From Tethya wilhelma (taxonomy: Eukaryota > Porifera > Demospongiae > Tethyida > Tethyidae), in NCBI GenBank assembly GCA_964030475.1, contig CAXIPT010000006.1:6112231-6176230 (forward strand): DNA of 64,000 nt, given 5' to 3'. Both the position numbers and the translations under genes were made by a program. Below are positions 21,609-32,511 of this stretch, one piece after another. Every line of letters starts with the position of its first letter. Within the stretch, counting starts at the first letter, position 1. The notes beneath the pieces are model-generated. The model was not told where the DNA came from. It was given only the letters and a program-made list of their open reading frames with translations, and made no database searches.

Positions 21609-24600
21609 TTACAGTGCATCCATACACCACAAAAACCCTTCATTGCTTGATGCTAGGATTGCTTCCATTTCACGTCGGAAATCTTCATAATCTTTGTATG
21701 AGACTGGCAATTCTAACGTATTACTGCATGTGTGGGCAAGTGGACGGCGTGCAAGCCCAGTCAAACCATTGAACTCAATTGAAATCTTTTTCTTTCCCAT
21801 GAACACTGTGCTACCGGTAACAAAACGCATGAATAGCCTAAGCTCAGTAACATTCATGTGGTTGATGAACAAACGTAAATATTTGGAATCTCACTTTGAC
21901 TTTCGTTTAGCTCACGGACTTCAATGACAGACAAAACTTTGTCTTTTGTTACTGACATATCATGGTAGATACTAACCAATGCACCAACTGATTGCTTATG
22001 AACCCAAAAGTTCTTGTGGTTGTTAGGGATTCCTGAATGGACTAGATTAATTGCAGCAGCACCTTTTACACAAAATTCGTACTTTGCAACATTTAAAATA
22101 AGTGAATTGAATGTGGTAGGATCAGGTAGTGTTCTGCAACCAAACTGAGACACAATATCAACAAGTTGAGTCTGGAGTTCTTGAGGAAAAACATCACCCT
22201 TAAAGCACAATGCCTTTTGCACTACATCTCTTTGGAATGGAGTAATGTGGTCTAGAAACGCTTCAATAAGAACCTGATTTGAGATTTTTGTTGCAGCATC
22301 AGAACCAAACAGCATACACAATAGAGATGGGAGGGCAATACGATTAGGTAGTACTCCAGTAATGAGGTAACCATGTGACAATATCCTTCCAATTATGGGA
22401 AAGATGCTATGGATGTTAATCTGGGGGTGTACCATTGGTGTCAAACTTGTTTCCCCATCAAACAGACGAGCATATGCCTCTTCCCAAAAGGCAGTAAACA
22501 TTTCCCTTTGAACACCCCCAAAATCGACAGCATTTTCACCTTTGAACTCTATGTCAATCGGACACTCTCCCACTATGTCTCCTTCTCCATACATGTCCAT
22601 CACATCTTCAAAAATGTTTTCCCGATCAACTATCCTTGTATCGCCTTCTACAGAACCAACACTCTTCATGTATACCACACCTTCATGTTCTTCTGTACAT
22701 GTGTGATTGCAGAGATGTGTATTTGTATTTTGTTATAGTATAATACCACAGCTAATCATACAACTAGCCATTCTCAATGATTGAGATCAGTCTAAAATTT
22801 ATGTATACCACTTATAATTAACTTTATCAGTGGAATAATGATGTACATCATTTAGAATTTATCGCAACAATTTGATGCCATAGGTTGCAGACTTATTTTT
22901 AAAGTTTTAATTTTCAAGCATATAAAATTGGCTAAACTAAATTATTGCATGATGGAATTTACCAATCGGGGTTGATGTAAGAATGCGTGGAAAATCTCCA
23001 TCAGAGTCAGAGTCCCCACCGGGAGTATCAGTGATCTCTGCATGTCCATCATCAACAGCAACATCTTTGTTAGTGTCCTCAGTCTCATTACTGCCATGAT
23101 GTAACTTGCAATTACCATCTGTCCACAGATCCTGTAAAATATGAAACATGCATGAAGTTTTATTGGTCATACTGCCAATTAATGGTATGCACATGAATGC
23201 ACTGTTCCATGCATATGTACTCAATACATGCAGGGTATGACATCAATTGACACACCTGTATCTGTTCCAAAAACTGCTCTTCATTCATACAACTTCTTTC
23301 AATAGTCATCAGTGCATTCGCATAATCTACAATTCCATCATAGGCTTGTGAAAGAGGAACTAGCTCTCGTGGAAGAGTTGTGTACAAGTCAAATGGAATT
23401 ACTGTAGCCTGCTCACAGCTCAAAGCAAACTGATAAAGATCCTGTAATACATGTACAAAAAAATGTGGCTAAGACATCAGGCCAACAATAACATATCTAG
23501 TACCTTCACAAAGGAATCTTCAGGAAATTGCCCCTGAACTTTGGTTCCATCAAGAAATCTAAAAGCTATTCTAACAGTAGGAGTACCATCGAGAAGATTG
23601 ATCTTGTCAAATTTTGTCTTCATCTCATCTCTTAGGTTTTCAGTACGCTATAATTAATATTATACAACATGACAATATTAATGTTGTGACTAAACATGCA
23701 TGATTGATATATGAATGCTACATTCATTGGGCCATCATAATAAATAATTATTATTACATGCACACATTCGCTTAAATTACCATTGGCCTAAAGGAATGCA
23801 AAGTATAAAAATTACACATGCAATGCACTCTATAGCTAACCTCTTTCAACTCCAACCTTTTTCTCATTTCTTCCTCCTATTAATAATTAATAATTATTTA
23901 CGAAAGTATTGTAACACTTGTCTGTATCATGGGAAGCCATCTGCAGTCACATACCTTCTTTTGGTCAGCAGCAAGACTTTCCATATATGCCTTATCTTGT
24001 TCCATACGTATCTTCCTCGACTCCTCAATTTTATAGTTCGTTAATTTCTGCATGAACATGGAGACATATAGTGGAGCCTCTCACAATAATCCACCCTCCC
24101 ATAAGCAGCCATGCAACCTCCTAAAGTACTAGTAAACCTAACATTATGCATGAGCAGCCACTTCTCAATTTCAATCAGTGGTGTAATTGCTTGGAAACTG
24201 TCTCTCAAAACAGCCAAGCAAGGGTCATTAATTATTTATTTTTTATCTTTAATTATGTGTACAAATGGAGTGGAAAAATTAAACTTTCATAGACTTGTGA
24301 TGTAGAATAGTCTTTGACTTTAAGTTGCCTACTATATATAGTTATAGGGTATATGTAGGTCTGCATGTGGAGACAGTACTGTATCCAGTCCATACCGATG
24401 CAGTTCCTCTATATATTCACCTTGGAGCAACCACCCAGGCAAATCTCAGTCAATCCTTACATATGCTTACTTTTCAAAATTAAAATTTTTGTCCATTCAC
24501 ACATTATTCAAGCTATACTTATAGAAATTTCAAAAAAGTGACCAATAATTAATCAATTGATGGAAGGTATGACTTACATCTTGGGTCACACTATCACTGA

Positions 24601-25826
24601 GATCATCTTCATCTGATGAAAAACTGTCACCAATTTCTCTCAAAGGACTCCGAGGTGCCTGATATAGTATTATTATACAATATATTGGATGGTATATTAT
24701 ATAAAGAAAAAAAAATAATGAGCATGGAATATCATGCATTAATCATTCCAACTTGATGAGCAAATATATTATACACTAACCGTTAGTATAGCATGGAGAG
24801 CCGTAGCCCTCTCCACTAATTTGTTGCAATCAACACTCTCACGACCACTCTGTTGAACACTGCTTGGCCGACCTTCTGCAGTGTTGGAGCTAGATCCAGG
24901 ATCGCAACTAGCCAGTATACTGGACTGATCAGATGTACTGCATACACTACCAGCACCCTTTGGAACCTGTGCAAATATATATTACATCTCATGCATGCAT
25001 ACTTTAGCAACTTATGAATTGGTATACCTTTTTTGATTGAACAAGATACAAACTTCCTTGTCCAACAAGAGAGAGTACACCATTTCCATCTAATTCTTGG
25101 TTTTTGGGGTTGGTAAGGGAATTGTTTTGATGACTACGAAGGTATTGGTATTCACTCAGCTTAAACTGAGAAAATCCTCCAATGATAACATCACCTACTT
25201 CAGACACTGTCATGTCACGTGCAAAGTGCAATTTCTTGACACGCCCCTGTAACTCCAATTGTTTCTTTGCTTGACCTTTAGGTAGCACAGCCTGGGGGTT
25301 CTTAAGCAAAATAGCTGTCACTGTCTTGCGACGGCTCACTCCAAAGGCCTTTTTTTTACGATGTTTATCATCTGCTGGGCTTTGCTTTGCTGGATTAAAC
25401 TTTCTTTTTTTGGTGGATGGAAAGAGGCTGGCTAATACTCTTGCACTAGCATCGGAGGGCCTTTTTAACGTTTTACACAATTCTTTTCCTTTTGTTTCAA
25501 TCTAGAAAAAATATAGTTTTACATCATTGAAAGTTCAAGTAGCATCAGTAACTTACCTCCATGTTTCGAACATATAGCTTAGCATGATCTTCTACTGGAT
25601 CTGACGCTTCAATTAGGCAACCCCACTCTTCACTTTCTACTTCAATCACAAATTTTTTCGGCGGTTGATCTATCATGGAGCTTGAGCCCTCATCAAGGAC
25701 ATCAGTAAATTTTTCTTGAAACGCTTGCAGAAACTGTTTAATGTCCGATTCATTAGTTACACAAGTAAACGTAACAGGCCTCCTCCTGTCCCTGTACACA
25801 CACAGAACTTCTTTCTTTTCCGCCAT
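21609..25826 (-). pseudogene. UBX-HECT E3 ubiquitin ligase of the IS3EU-like element, frameshifted
   Basis: Ten exons read on the minus strand from ATG 25,826: 25557-25826, 25028-25501, 24781-24966, 24578-24658, 23955-24047, 23841-23876, 23504-23647, 23256-23441, 22963-23131, 21609-22692; phase 0 until exon 9, then phase 1; about 900 residues. A basic, lysine-rich region (exon 2) is followed by an acidic serine segment, a short coiled coil (YKIEESRKIRMEQDKAYMES), and a UBX-type fold (TVRIAFRFLDGTKVQGQF ... VIPFDLYTTLPRE). The last exon is a HECT domain (FGGVQREMFTAFWEEAY ... LTGLARRPLAHTCSNTLELP) with the catalytic Cys in HTCSNT. HECT ligases pass ubiquitin through that Cys; UBX domains usually bind p97/VCP (established). 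A frame change near 21,880 splits the HECT C-lobe, by mutation or sequencing error. The HECT part is of the G2E3-like kind found on animal transposons. Confidence 0.75.
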
Positions 25827-26004
25827 TTTTAAGAACCAGAGTGAATGGGAAAAAAAAAAAGAAAAAAAGGGAAACCACGTGGTTAATAACGCTATACGCA
25901 TGCGCGCACGTGCGCGCAACGTAAACGTCATACGTCATGTCGAGATAATATTCATATCATATGGCCTGCCTTCGCTTCCAACGTACGTCAGGTTTGATTT
26001 CATG

Positions 26005-27057
26005 CGAACGTCTGGCACGCCAAGTGTAACAAAAATCACAAGGGTAATCACAACGTCATGACGCTGAGTCGTGACGTCTTCACTATTTTACGACGTCACG
26101 ACAAGACGACGTCTTCACTATTTTCACGACGTCGCGAGCCATTTATATAAAATACAGCTTGCCAGTCATGTGTTGATTTGTATTTGTCATGAGATACTCA
26201 TGTGATCATCATGGCTGCTGAAGAACTGCCTGGCTGGATGGACAGACTTTTGCCTCATCTTTACAAATGCAGTATGGGATTACTTAGTAATATAAATTAT
26301 AGCTGTTATATACCTAAATGATATTCTGAGAACGGTATTGTAACCAGCAGAGTTTCAGTAGTAACTTACTCGGATAAAGCCCTAATGACCAAAATCAAGG
26401 TAATCCCGAAGTTAACACATTCCGCAATTAGTATCTATGTTGACCAATTTGAAGGATATCTTTTTGACACTATATGCTTTCAATTGTGGAGTGAATGTCA
26501 ACATACTAGTGCGGAGACACATATTCTGCACAATATAGAGCTCCTTTGTCTCAAAATGGAGTTATAGGGGAAGGCCAAAGTTTGTCATCTCACCTGAGCA
26601 ATTGGAATATCTTCATTCTTTGCCGTATTGCTTCACTTTTGGGTGTGTCTCATAATTATGACTATATATATAGGAGGAGGCAAGAATGTGGCTTGCTGAA
26701 TGATACAGAAGAAAATATTGATGATAATGAACTTGAACACGGTACATGTCAAAATTTTTAAATTTGTTATACCAACATTAACAACAATATAATAATTTTA
26801 TTATAGCGGCTCTTTGACCATCCAGATAGCGGCAGTTCTTTCTCTGCAGTTCTTCAGTAGCCATGATGATCACATGAGTGGCTACAAATCAACACATGAC
26901 TCAAGTTTTATCAATCTGTATGCTCGCGACGTCGTGAAAATAGTGAAGACGTCGTCTTGTCGTGACGTCGTGAAAATAGTGAAGACGTCACGACTCATTG
27001 TCACGACGTCTTGAGCACCCCTGCGATTTTTGTTACACTTGGCGTGCCATACGAACG
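26005..27057 (+). mobile_element. Nested non-autonomous IS3EU relative with CGAACG duplication
   Basis: The element at 26,011-27,051 (1,041 bases) begins TCTGGCACGCCAAGTGTAAC and ends, inverted, TATGGCACGCCAAGTGTAAC. CGAACG flanks both sides (26,005-26,010 and 27,052-27,057). Subterminal repeats of GACGTCTTCACTATTTT occur at both ends. Inside are decayed transposase pieces: a start MAAEELPGWMDRLLPHLYKC at 26,211 and an HTH remnant (SPEQLEYL, then LLGVS and YRRRQECGLLND) at about 26,580-26,705, matching the outer transposase by position. It inserted into the right end of its larger relative. Confidence 0.85.
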
Positions 27058-27143
27058 TTACGTTCGAACGTCAAACGTAACGTTGAGAAACGTCATAACG
27101 TCTTGAGGTTACATTGGAATTTTGTTACACTCGGCTTGCCATA

Positions 27144-27303
27144 CTATTCATGGAGGTAGAGTTGCCTTTACCTTAAGCTACTATAATATCATACTGATAG
27201 AGTTTCTAGTGCCTTCGTTTATCTGGGGAAGTGTCCGAACCAGCCTGGTGTCCGAATCACGATTGCGTACTCTAGTATCTGATCATCTGACATCACAGTA
27301 ATC
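27144..27303. other. Short 5' flank of R2
   Basis: Separates the transposon end from the R2 start codon. No specific promoter motif recognised. Confidence 0.3.
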
Positions 27304-30300
27304 ATGATTGCACTGACCATGCCATATTTCTGCTGTGTCACAGTGACGATTATTATTCAGGTTATATGCATAGGATATCAGTGTACGGCTTCACAACTGG
27401 TTAGTCTCAGTTCTTCTCTGGAACAAAGTGGAAGGAGCCATGCCTGTCCTGGGGAAAATGTGACATACACCTGTGAAATCAACAGCACTTCACTACAATG
27501 GCTTGTGGATCCTTACATCACAGAGGATAATGTTGCTACTTTCACAAGACTTCGCCCCCCTGCTGGAGAGGTGGTTGCTAACGTTCCGGAAGCAGTGAGA
27601 CGACTGGATTCTATTTCACCAACCCTTCTCTCTACTATGTTCCTGAGACCTTCTGATAATGTGACAGACACCACTGTAGTCTGTCGCACTCTTGGTGGTG
27701 CTAGTGCATCTCTGCCTTACAGTGTGTTGGGTAAGAACGTGTGGTAATGGGCTATTCCAAAAAATAACCAAATCACCCCTACCGATGACCCTTTTTGTGA
27801 ATTAATCCCTTGTGACGCTAAAAACGCATTTTTCCCCCAGGGACACCTTAAATTTTGTGTAACTCCCCTTGAGACAGGCTGAAAATGGTGTGTTAACCCC
27901 CATGACAGAGCTCTGCCCAGGCCCCTAGGACGACGAAAAGTGGATGCCACCCCCGTGGACATATGCAAAATATCATGAAAAATGCACCATTTTTTCAATT
28001 TTACCCGTGGGACAAGTGTATTTTTTCCCTTTTACCCCTTGGGACCCCTATATATTGGGACGCATGGGACATTTTCTACGAACTCCCCCTGTGACTCATC
28101 GGTAGGGGTGATATGGTTATTTTCTGGAATAGCCCAATAGACATTTGGGTTGAAGTAACTTAACTCTCTCTGAGTCTCCCCCTGTAGCTCTCCCCTCTCC
28201 TCCTGAGAATGTAGCAGTATTGATTGTTGCCAATGAAACTACCTCTGTCACTGTCAACATAGTCTGGGACCCTTCAGGGGATAACAGTGGAGGAGCTGTA
28301 GAGAGATACACTGTTGAGACCTCACCAGAGACAGAGAATGTGAGTGTCAGTGCTGTCTTAGGGACAAATATGGCGCCTCTAGATTTCTCTTACAATGTGA
28401 ACTATACTGTGCGAGTCACATCTGTCAACTGTGCTGGCAACAGTCCTTCTGCAATGATGGGCCCCATTGAGTTTGGTACGTTCATAGTTTTACTAACTGG
28501 AATAGTTGATTTGTATTAGCATCATACATGTTTAGTTGTTTTAGTGAATAATAATTATTATTGTATAGTGAACTGTTTTGCCCCTCCTTCTAATCCTCTC
28601 ATCACCTTTGAACCTTATCAAAGTACAACAGAGGGCTCTGTAGTCTCCTACCAGTGTAGACCAGGGTTCATTCCAGAGGGGAGGGTGATGTCGAAGTGTG
28701 CATCTAATAGAAGCTGGGTCCCTGATCCTGAGCAGTACAGTTGCATAGAAGGTATTGCAAATGTTCAAGTTTACTAGTTGACATTATATGCATATCTATG
28801 ATTATCCTGACAGTCAACTGTGGAGCTCCCGTTCTCCCTGTGAACAGTAGCATGGTCAGTGGTCCCAGCAATGGCATGAGGGAGGGGTCAGAGGTCACAT
28901 TCCAGTGTGCTGATGGTCTGTTCCCCTCTAGTGAGATCACTATAGTCTGTACCACTAATGAGACTTGGTATCCAGACCCTCAGGGGATAGAGTGTGCAGA
29001 GGAATCAGGTTGGTATAAATATGTTTTTAGATGATGAATATTAATAATTTTGGTCTCATATCTTCAGTGAGCAACTGCTCTCGTCCCATTGCTCCTGCTA
29101 ATGGCTACCTTGGTGAAGTGACTCTGAAGAGGGTAGAGTTTGGTTGCAATGAAGGGTATTCCCCTCAAGATGTGAGGACAGCTGAGTGTGTGGCTACTAA
29201 CATCTGGAGTCCTGACCCAGCTCAGTGGGAGTGTATGCTCATAACAACACAAACAACAATGGAAGATAGTAGCAGTATGTGGCATAGCTGAGAATAGCAT
29301 TGGTCATAAAATCAGATTTAGTTATTTAGATGAACTTGTATAATTACAAGTAGCAAAAATTTCAAAAAAATAAGCAGTGTAGGAATGGGCAGTGCTGTAA
29401 AAAGTATGGAAACAAGGCATGTCTCAATTTCGGGCACATGACTACTTCATTTTCATTTTTAATTATTGTTGTAAATGGTTCCAGAATTATTACCTGTAGA
29501 TGAAGTTTATCAGCTAAGCAACAGTATCACATACTAATGGTTCAAATTCTTGCAAATCTTATCACTTAGCTAAATAGTGGAATGAAGTATAGCATGCACA
29601 GGCAGGATTAGGCCAAGACTTGAACACACACAAAAAAAATGAAGTAGTCATGTGCCCGAAATTGAGACATGCCTTGTTCCCATACTTTTTACAGCACTGC
29701 CCATTCCTACACTGCTTATTTTTTTGAAATTTTTGCTACTTGTTCATTCACTTTTTTCAACACTACAGTGTGAAGACTGTTAGAGACTGGTTAGTCCCTA
29801 CAAAAAGCTTGAGTAGCAGCTATATGCATTGTAATGCTAGAGTAACTAATGCGCATGCGCGTTTAATGCCACGTGGAGAGATAATGAATGACCTTTGAAC
29901 TCTACCTACAGGAAGATTGCTACGTTGAAGTACATGAATTTATATGCTAAGTTTCAAAGCTTTATGTAAGTACGTTAGGAGAACAAAAATGGCACTGTTG
30001 TGGCTTCCTACTAGCGCTCTCTACGAGTTCCCAAGGAAGTTTTTGTGAGCTTCAGGCCCTTCATGCAGTTAGTAATCTGTTGGGGAGAGCCTTTCAGCAA
30101 GTTTGAGGGCTTAACTTTGTTTTGTTAGATTTTTATGGTGATAAACATTTTGTATTGGGTCTATGAGACATGTGGCCCATTCCTACTATACGTACTACCG
30201 TACGTATGATATTGATTCTTTGTATAGATAAAGATAGGTTGCATGAGTCTTATCTAATAGAAAAAAACGTTGTGTGTGATCAACCTTAATGTACAAGTAG

Positions 30301-31558
30301 TAAAAATTTTATAAAAATGAGAAGTGTAGGAATGGGCAGTGCGGTAAAAAGCAATGAAACAAGGCAAGTCTCTGAATTTCGGCACATGACTACTTCATTT
30401 TCATGAGTGAATTGCAAATTTGAATTCCATCATTATAAATGTCGGTCATTTGGCTCATGAGTCAATGCAACGGCAATCATGCACTTGACAAATATAATTT
30501 GGATGAAGTAACAAGCATTTAGAATGTAGATACACAAAGAATAGGGCACAAAAAATGAAGTAGTCATGTGCCGAAATTCAGAGACTTGCCTTGTTTCATT
30601 GCTTTTTACCGCACTGCCCATTCCTACACTTCTCATTTTTATAAAATTTTTACTACTTGTTCATTCACTTTTTTAAACACCAAGGTGCTCAATTGCATGG
30701 AGACAATCACACAGCAGAGACTTGTCAGTCTCTAAAAGGTGTACATTTGATGCGCATGCGCATTATACACATGCAAACCACGTGGTCTATTGACGACCTT
30801 TACCAACATCAAAATGGCTAAATAAAAAGTACAGTATTTTATATCGAGAGTTTCAAAGCTGCCTAGATTTTGTTTGCTGCCTTTTCGCCAGCAAACGAGT
30901 CAAAAAGGACGTACTACAGATGAAATGAAGTCCCACTATATGATTAAAGTTGGCTCAATGCCTTTTGTTTGTCTGGAATTCGCGTTCAAGTAAGTCAGTT
31001 AGGAAGGAAGGAAGGAAGGAAGGAAGGAAGAAAGGAAGGAGAACAAAATTGCACTCTTGTGGCTTCTCGCGAGCGCTCTCTCCAGAGTGCTCTAGAAACT
31101 TTCTACCAGTCTTCTTGGTTAATACAGTAAGCTATCTGTCTGTGGGAGGCTATTAAATGCATTTGAAGGCTTAGCTTTCTTTCCCTGAAAGTTTATAAGC
31201 ATGAACATCAGTTTTGTATTGTGTCAATGGGACAGTCGGCCCATTCCTACTATACGTAGTACCGTACGTATGATATTTTCCAGGAACTTCAATCTCAAAT
31301 CAAGTGTTTACAGTAGCTGTCTCTAGTGCATCAGTTGTGTGTTCTGTTGTCTTCTTCATCATTGGTCTTCTCTGTGGTCTCCTCCTCTACCATGGTGTCA
31401 GGAGATGTAAGGAGAGTCATGTGACCACCAGTGGGACATACAGTGAGAGACCACACCCACCAGCTCCAGTGTATGAGGACATAGTACCAACTGAGAGTAG
31501 GAAACAGACTGGAATTGAACTACAGGAGAATGTAGCATACGGACCAGTCAAGAAATGA
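27304..31558 (+). CDS. R2: type-1 receptor-like protein, Ig-FN3-3 Sushi-TM
   Basis: Exons 27304-27730, 28188-28475, 28569-28751, 28814-29008, 29068-29274, 31284-31558 give an intact 524-residue protein. All introns are phase 1 and GT-AG. A signal peptide (MIALTMPYFCCVTVTIIIQV) precedes an Ig-like domain (CPGENVTYTC ... LQWLVDPYI ... VVCRT). Next come an FN3 domain (SPLPPENVAVLIV ... VTSVNCAGNSP), three Sushi/CCP domains each with paired cysteines and a WxPDP motif, a TM helix (VVCSVVFFIIGLLCGLLLY) and a 60-residue tail with VYEDIVP and VAYGPVKK. It is a single-pass surface protein; the tail tyrosines resemble SH2- or adaptor-binding sites (inference). AATAAA lies 61 bases after the stop. Its Ig half resembles type-2 genes (R3), the rest type 1. 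Confidence 0.85.
27749..28135. mobile_element. MITE in R2 intron 1
   Basis: GGGCTATTCCAAAAAATAAC faces its inverse GGAATAGCCC at the right; arms of about 40 bases run through CACCCCTACCGATGA. AAT on both sides may be a 3-base duplication. A half copy is at 16,085-16,193. The interior is C/G-homopolymer rich. Confidence 0.75.
29346..29745. repeat. Large intronic hairpin, copy 1
   Basis: Arms of about 103 bases (29,346-29,448 and 29,643-29,745) match each other with one visible difference. Landmarks are GTGTAGGAATGGGCAGTGC and CATGACTACTTC. It lies in the last R2 intron and is the first part of a tandemly duplicated block. Confidence 0.85.
30293..30663. repeat. Large intronic hairpin, copy 2
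   Basis: Arms at 30,293-30,395 and 30,561-30,663 appear identical to each other but differ from copy 1 at more than ten positions (for example GTGCGGTAAAAAGCAATG against GTGCTGTAAAAAGTATGG). Confidence 0.85.
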
Positions 31559-32511
31559 ATCAGGGTAATCAGTCAATGTGACACCTACATAATATAAGAT
31601 TGCATTACAGACAGTCACAATAAAACTTATTTAGCTTTGCCAATTAAGTTTCTTCCTTTTTAGGTTGATATGTGTGTGTAGATCATAATCATGTTTACAA
31701 TGTCATGTATCACAAGTTTTCACAATTAGAACTCTTATTTTTGTTTACTGTTTACATTACTCAAAATGATCTCAAAAAGCATTCTTAGATAAACATTTCA
31801 TTAAAATTTTATACAGGGTCATGTGATAAGTTAATGTTAGTTTAATATGAATGCATGCATGGACATTATTTGTGTCAAATTCATAACTTCCTACAGAGAA
31901 AGTATGTAGGAAACAAATGAATAATATTAATAATGTTGTTTCATGAGAACATGTATAACATTGATTGTATCCTCCTATGTTATCATGTAACTAAGACTAG
32001 GGGTGGGGCAACTAGTAGATGCATGGGAGAGTGGAAGAGAGAAGAGCCTGAAATATGAGTGACCTATTAAAACCATATAGTTGTACATGTTCATTAGGTA
32101 ATAGTTTTGTGTCATTTTAGATTGTGATCTGGAAAAAAAAACGATGATCTCAAAAAATTGATGATAGTGCTCATGAGTTGGATTATTATTTGAATAATAT
32201 TCATGAAAAGTAGGAAATAATGAATTTTTGTATAAACATCATTTCTAAACCCCATTCATACCTCAAGGTGTGTGGGGTATGTACACATTCACTCACATGT
32301 TATGTCTATACCTGAATATTCATTTGGCTACGTATGTAAGCATTGAGTGATTCTTAGAATCTTGGAATTAGTGTGTCATGTGAGGTCCAAGAATGACTCT
32401 GATTGGTCATGATCCTAAATGCAGTGTTAATTATGATAAAATTTAATTGTAGTTATTTTACCACTATCCCATTTGTACTACTGTTATTCAGAATAAGCTG
32501 TATGTACATAC
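31559..32511. other. Intergenic, R2 to R3
   Basis: Holds the R2 polyadenylation signal (AATAAA at 31,619) and AT-rich sequence. No gene or clear repeat. Confidence 0.4.

Larger units (their letters stand above)
18483..27143. mobile_element. IS3EU-like DNA transposon carrying transposase and UBX-HECT ligase
   Basis: The left end starts TTGGCAAGCCGAGTGTAACA; the right end in reverse complement reads TATGGCAAGCCGAGTGTAAC, and both continue through ACCTCAAGACGT. About 8.7 kb lie between. Inside are an integrase-type transposase (plus strand) and a HECT ligase gene (minus strand), converging with 460 bases between their stops, plus a nested 1 kb relative near the right end. I assign IS3EU from the protein (HTH plus IS3/retroviral-type integrase core) and from the 6-base duplication of the nested relative. 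No target duplication is visible for the outer element, so one end may be altered or belong to another copy. Confidence 0.75.
29340..31275. repeat. Tandem duplication of a ~0.95 kb block in the last R2 intron
   Basis: Two blocks (about 29,340-30,240 and 30,290-31,275) share order and sequence: hairpin, CATTCACTTTTTT, TTTCAAAGCT, GCGAGCGCTCTC or AGCGCTCTC, then CCCATTCCTACTATACGTA and CGTACGTATGATATT. The second ends at the membrane-exon acceptor. A GGAA microsatellite (31,000-31,045) is present only in the second. Confidence 0.75.
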
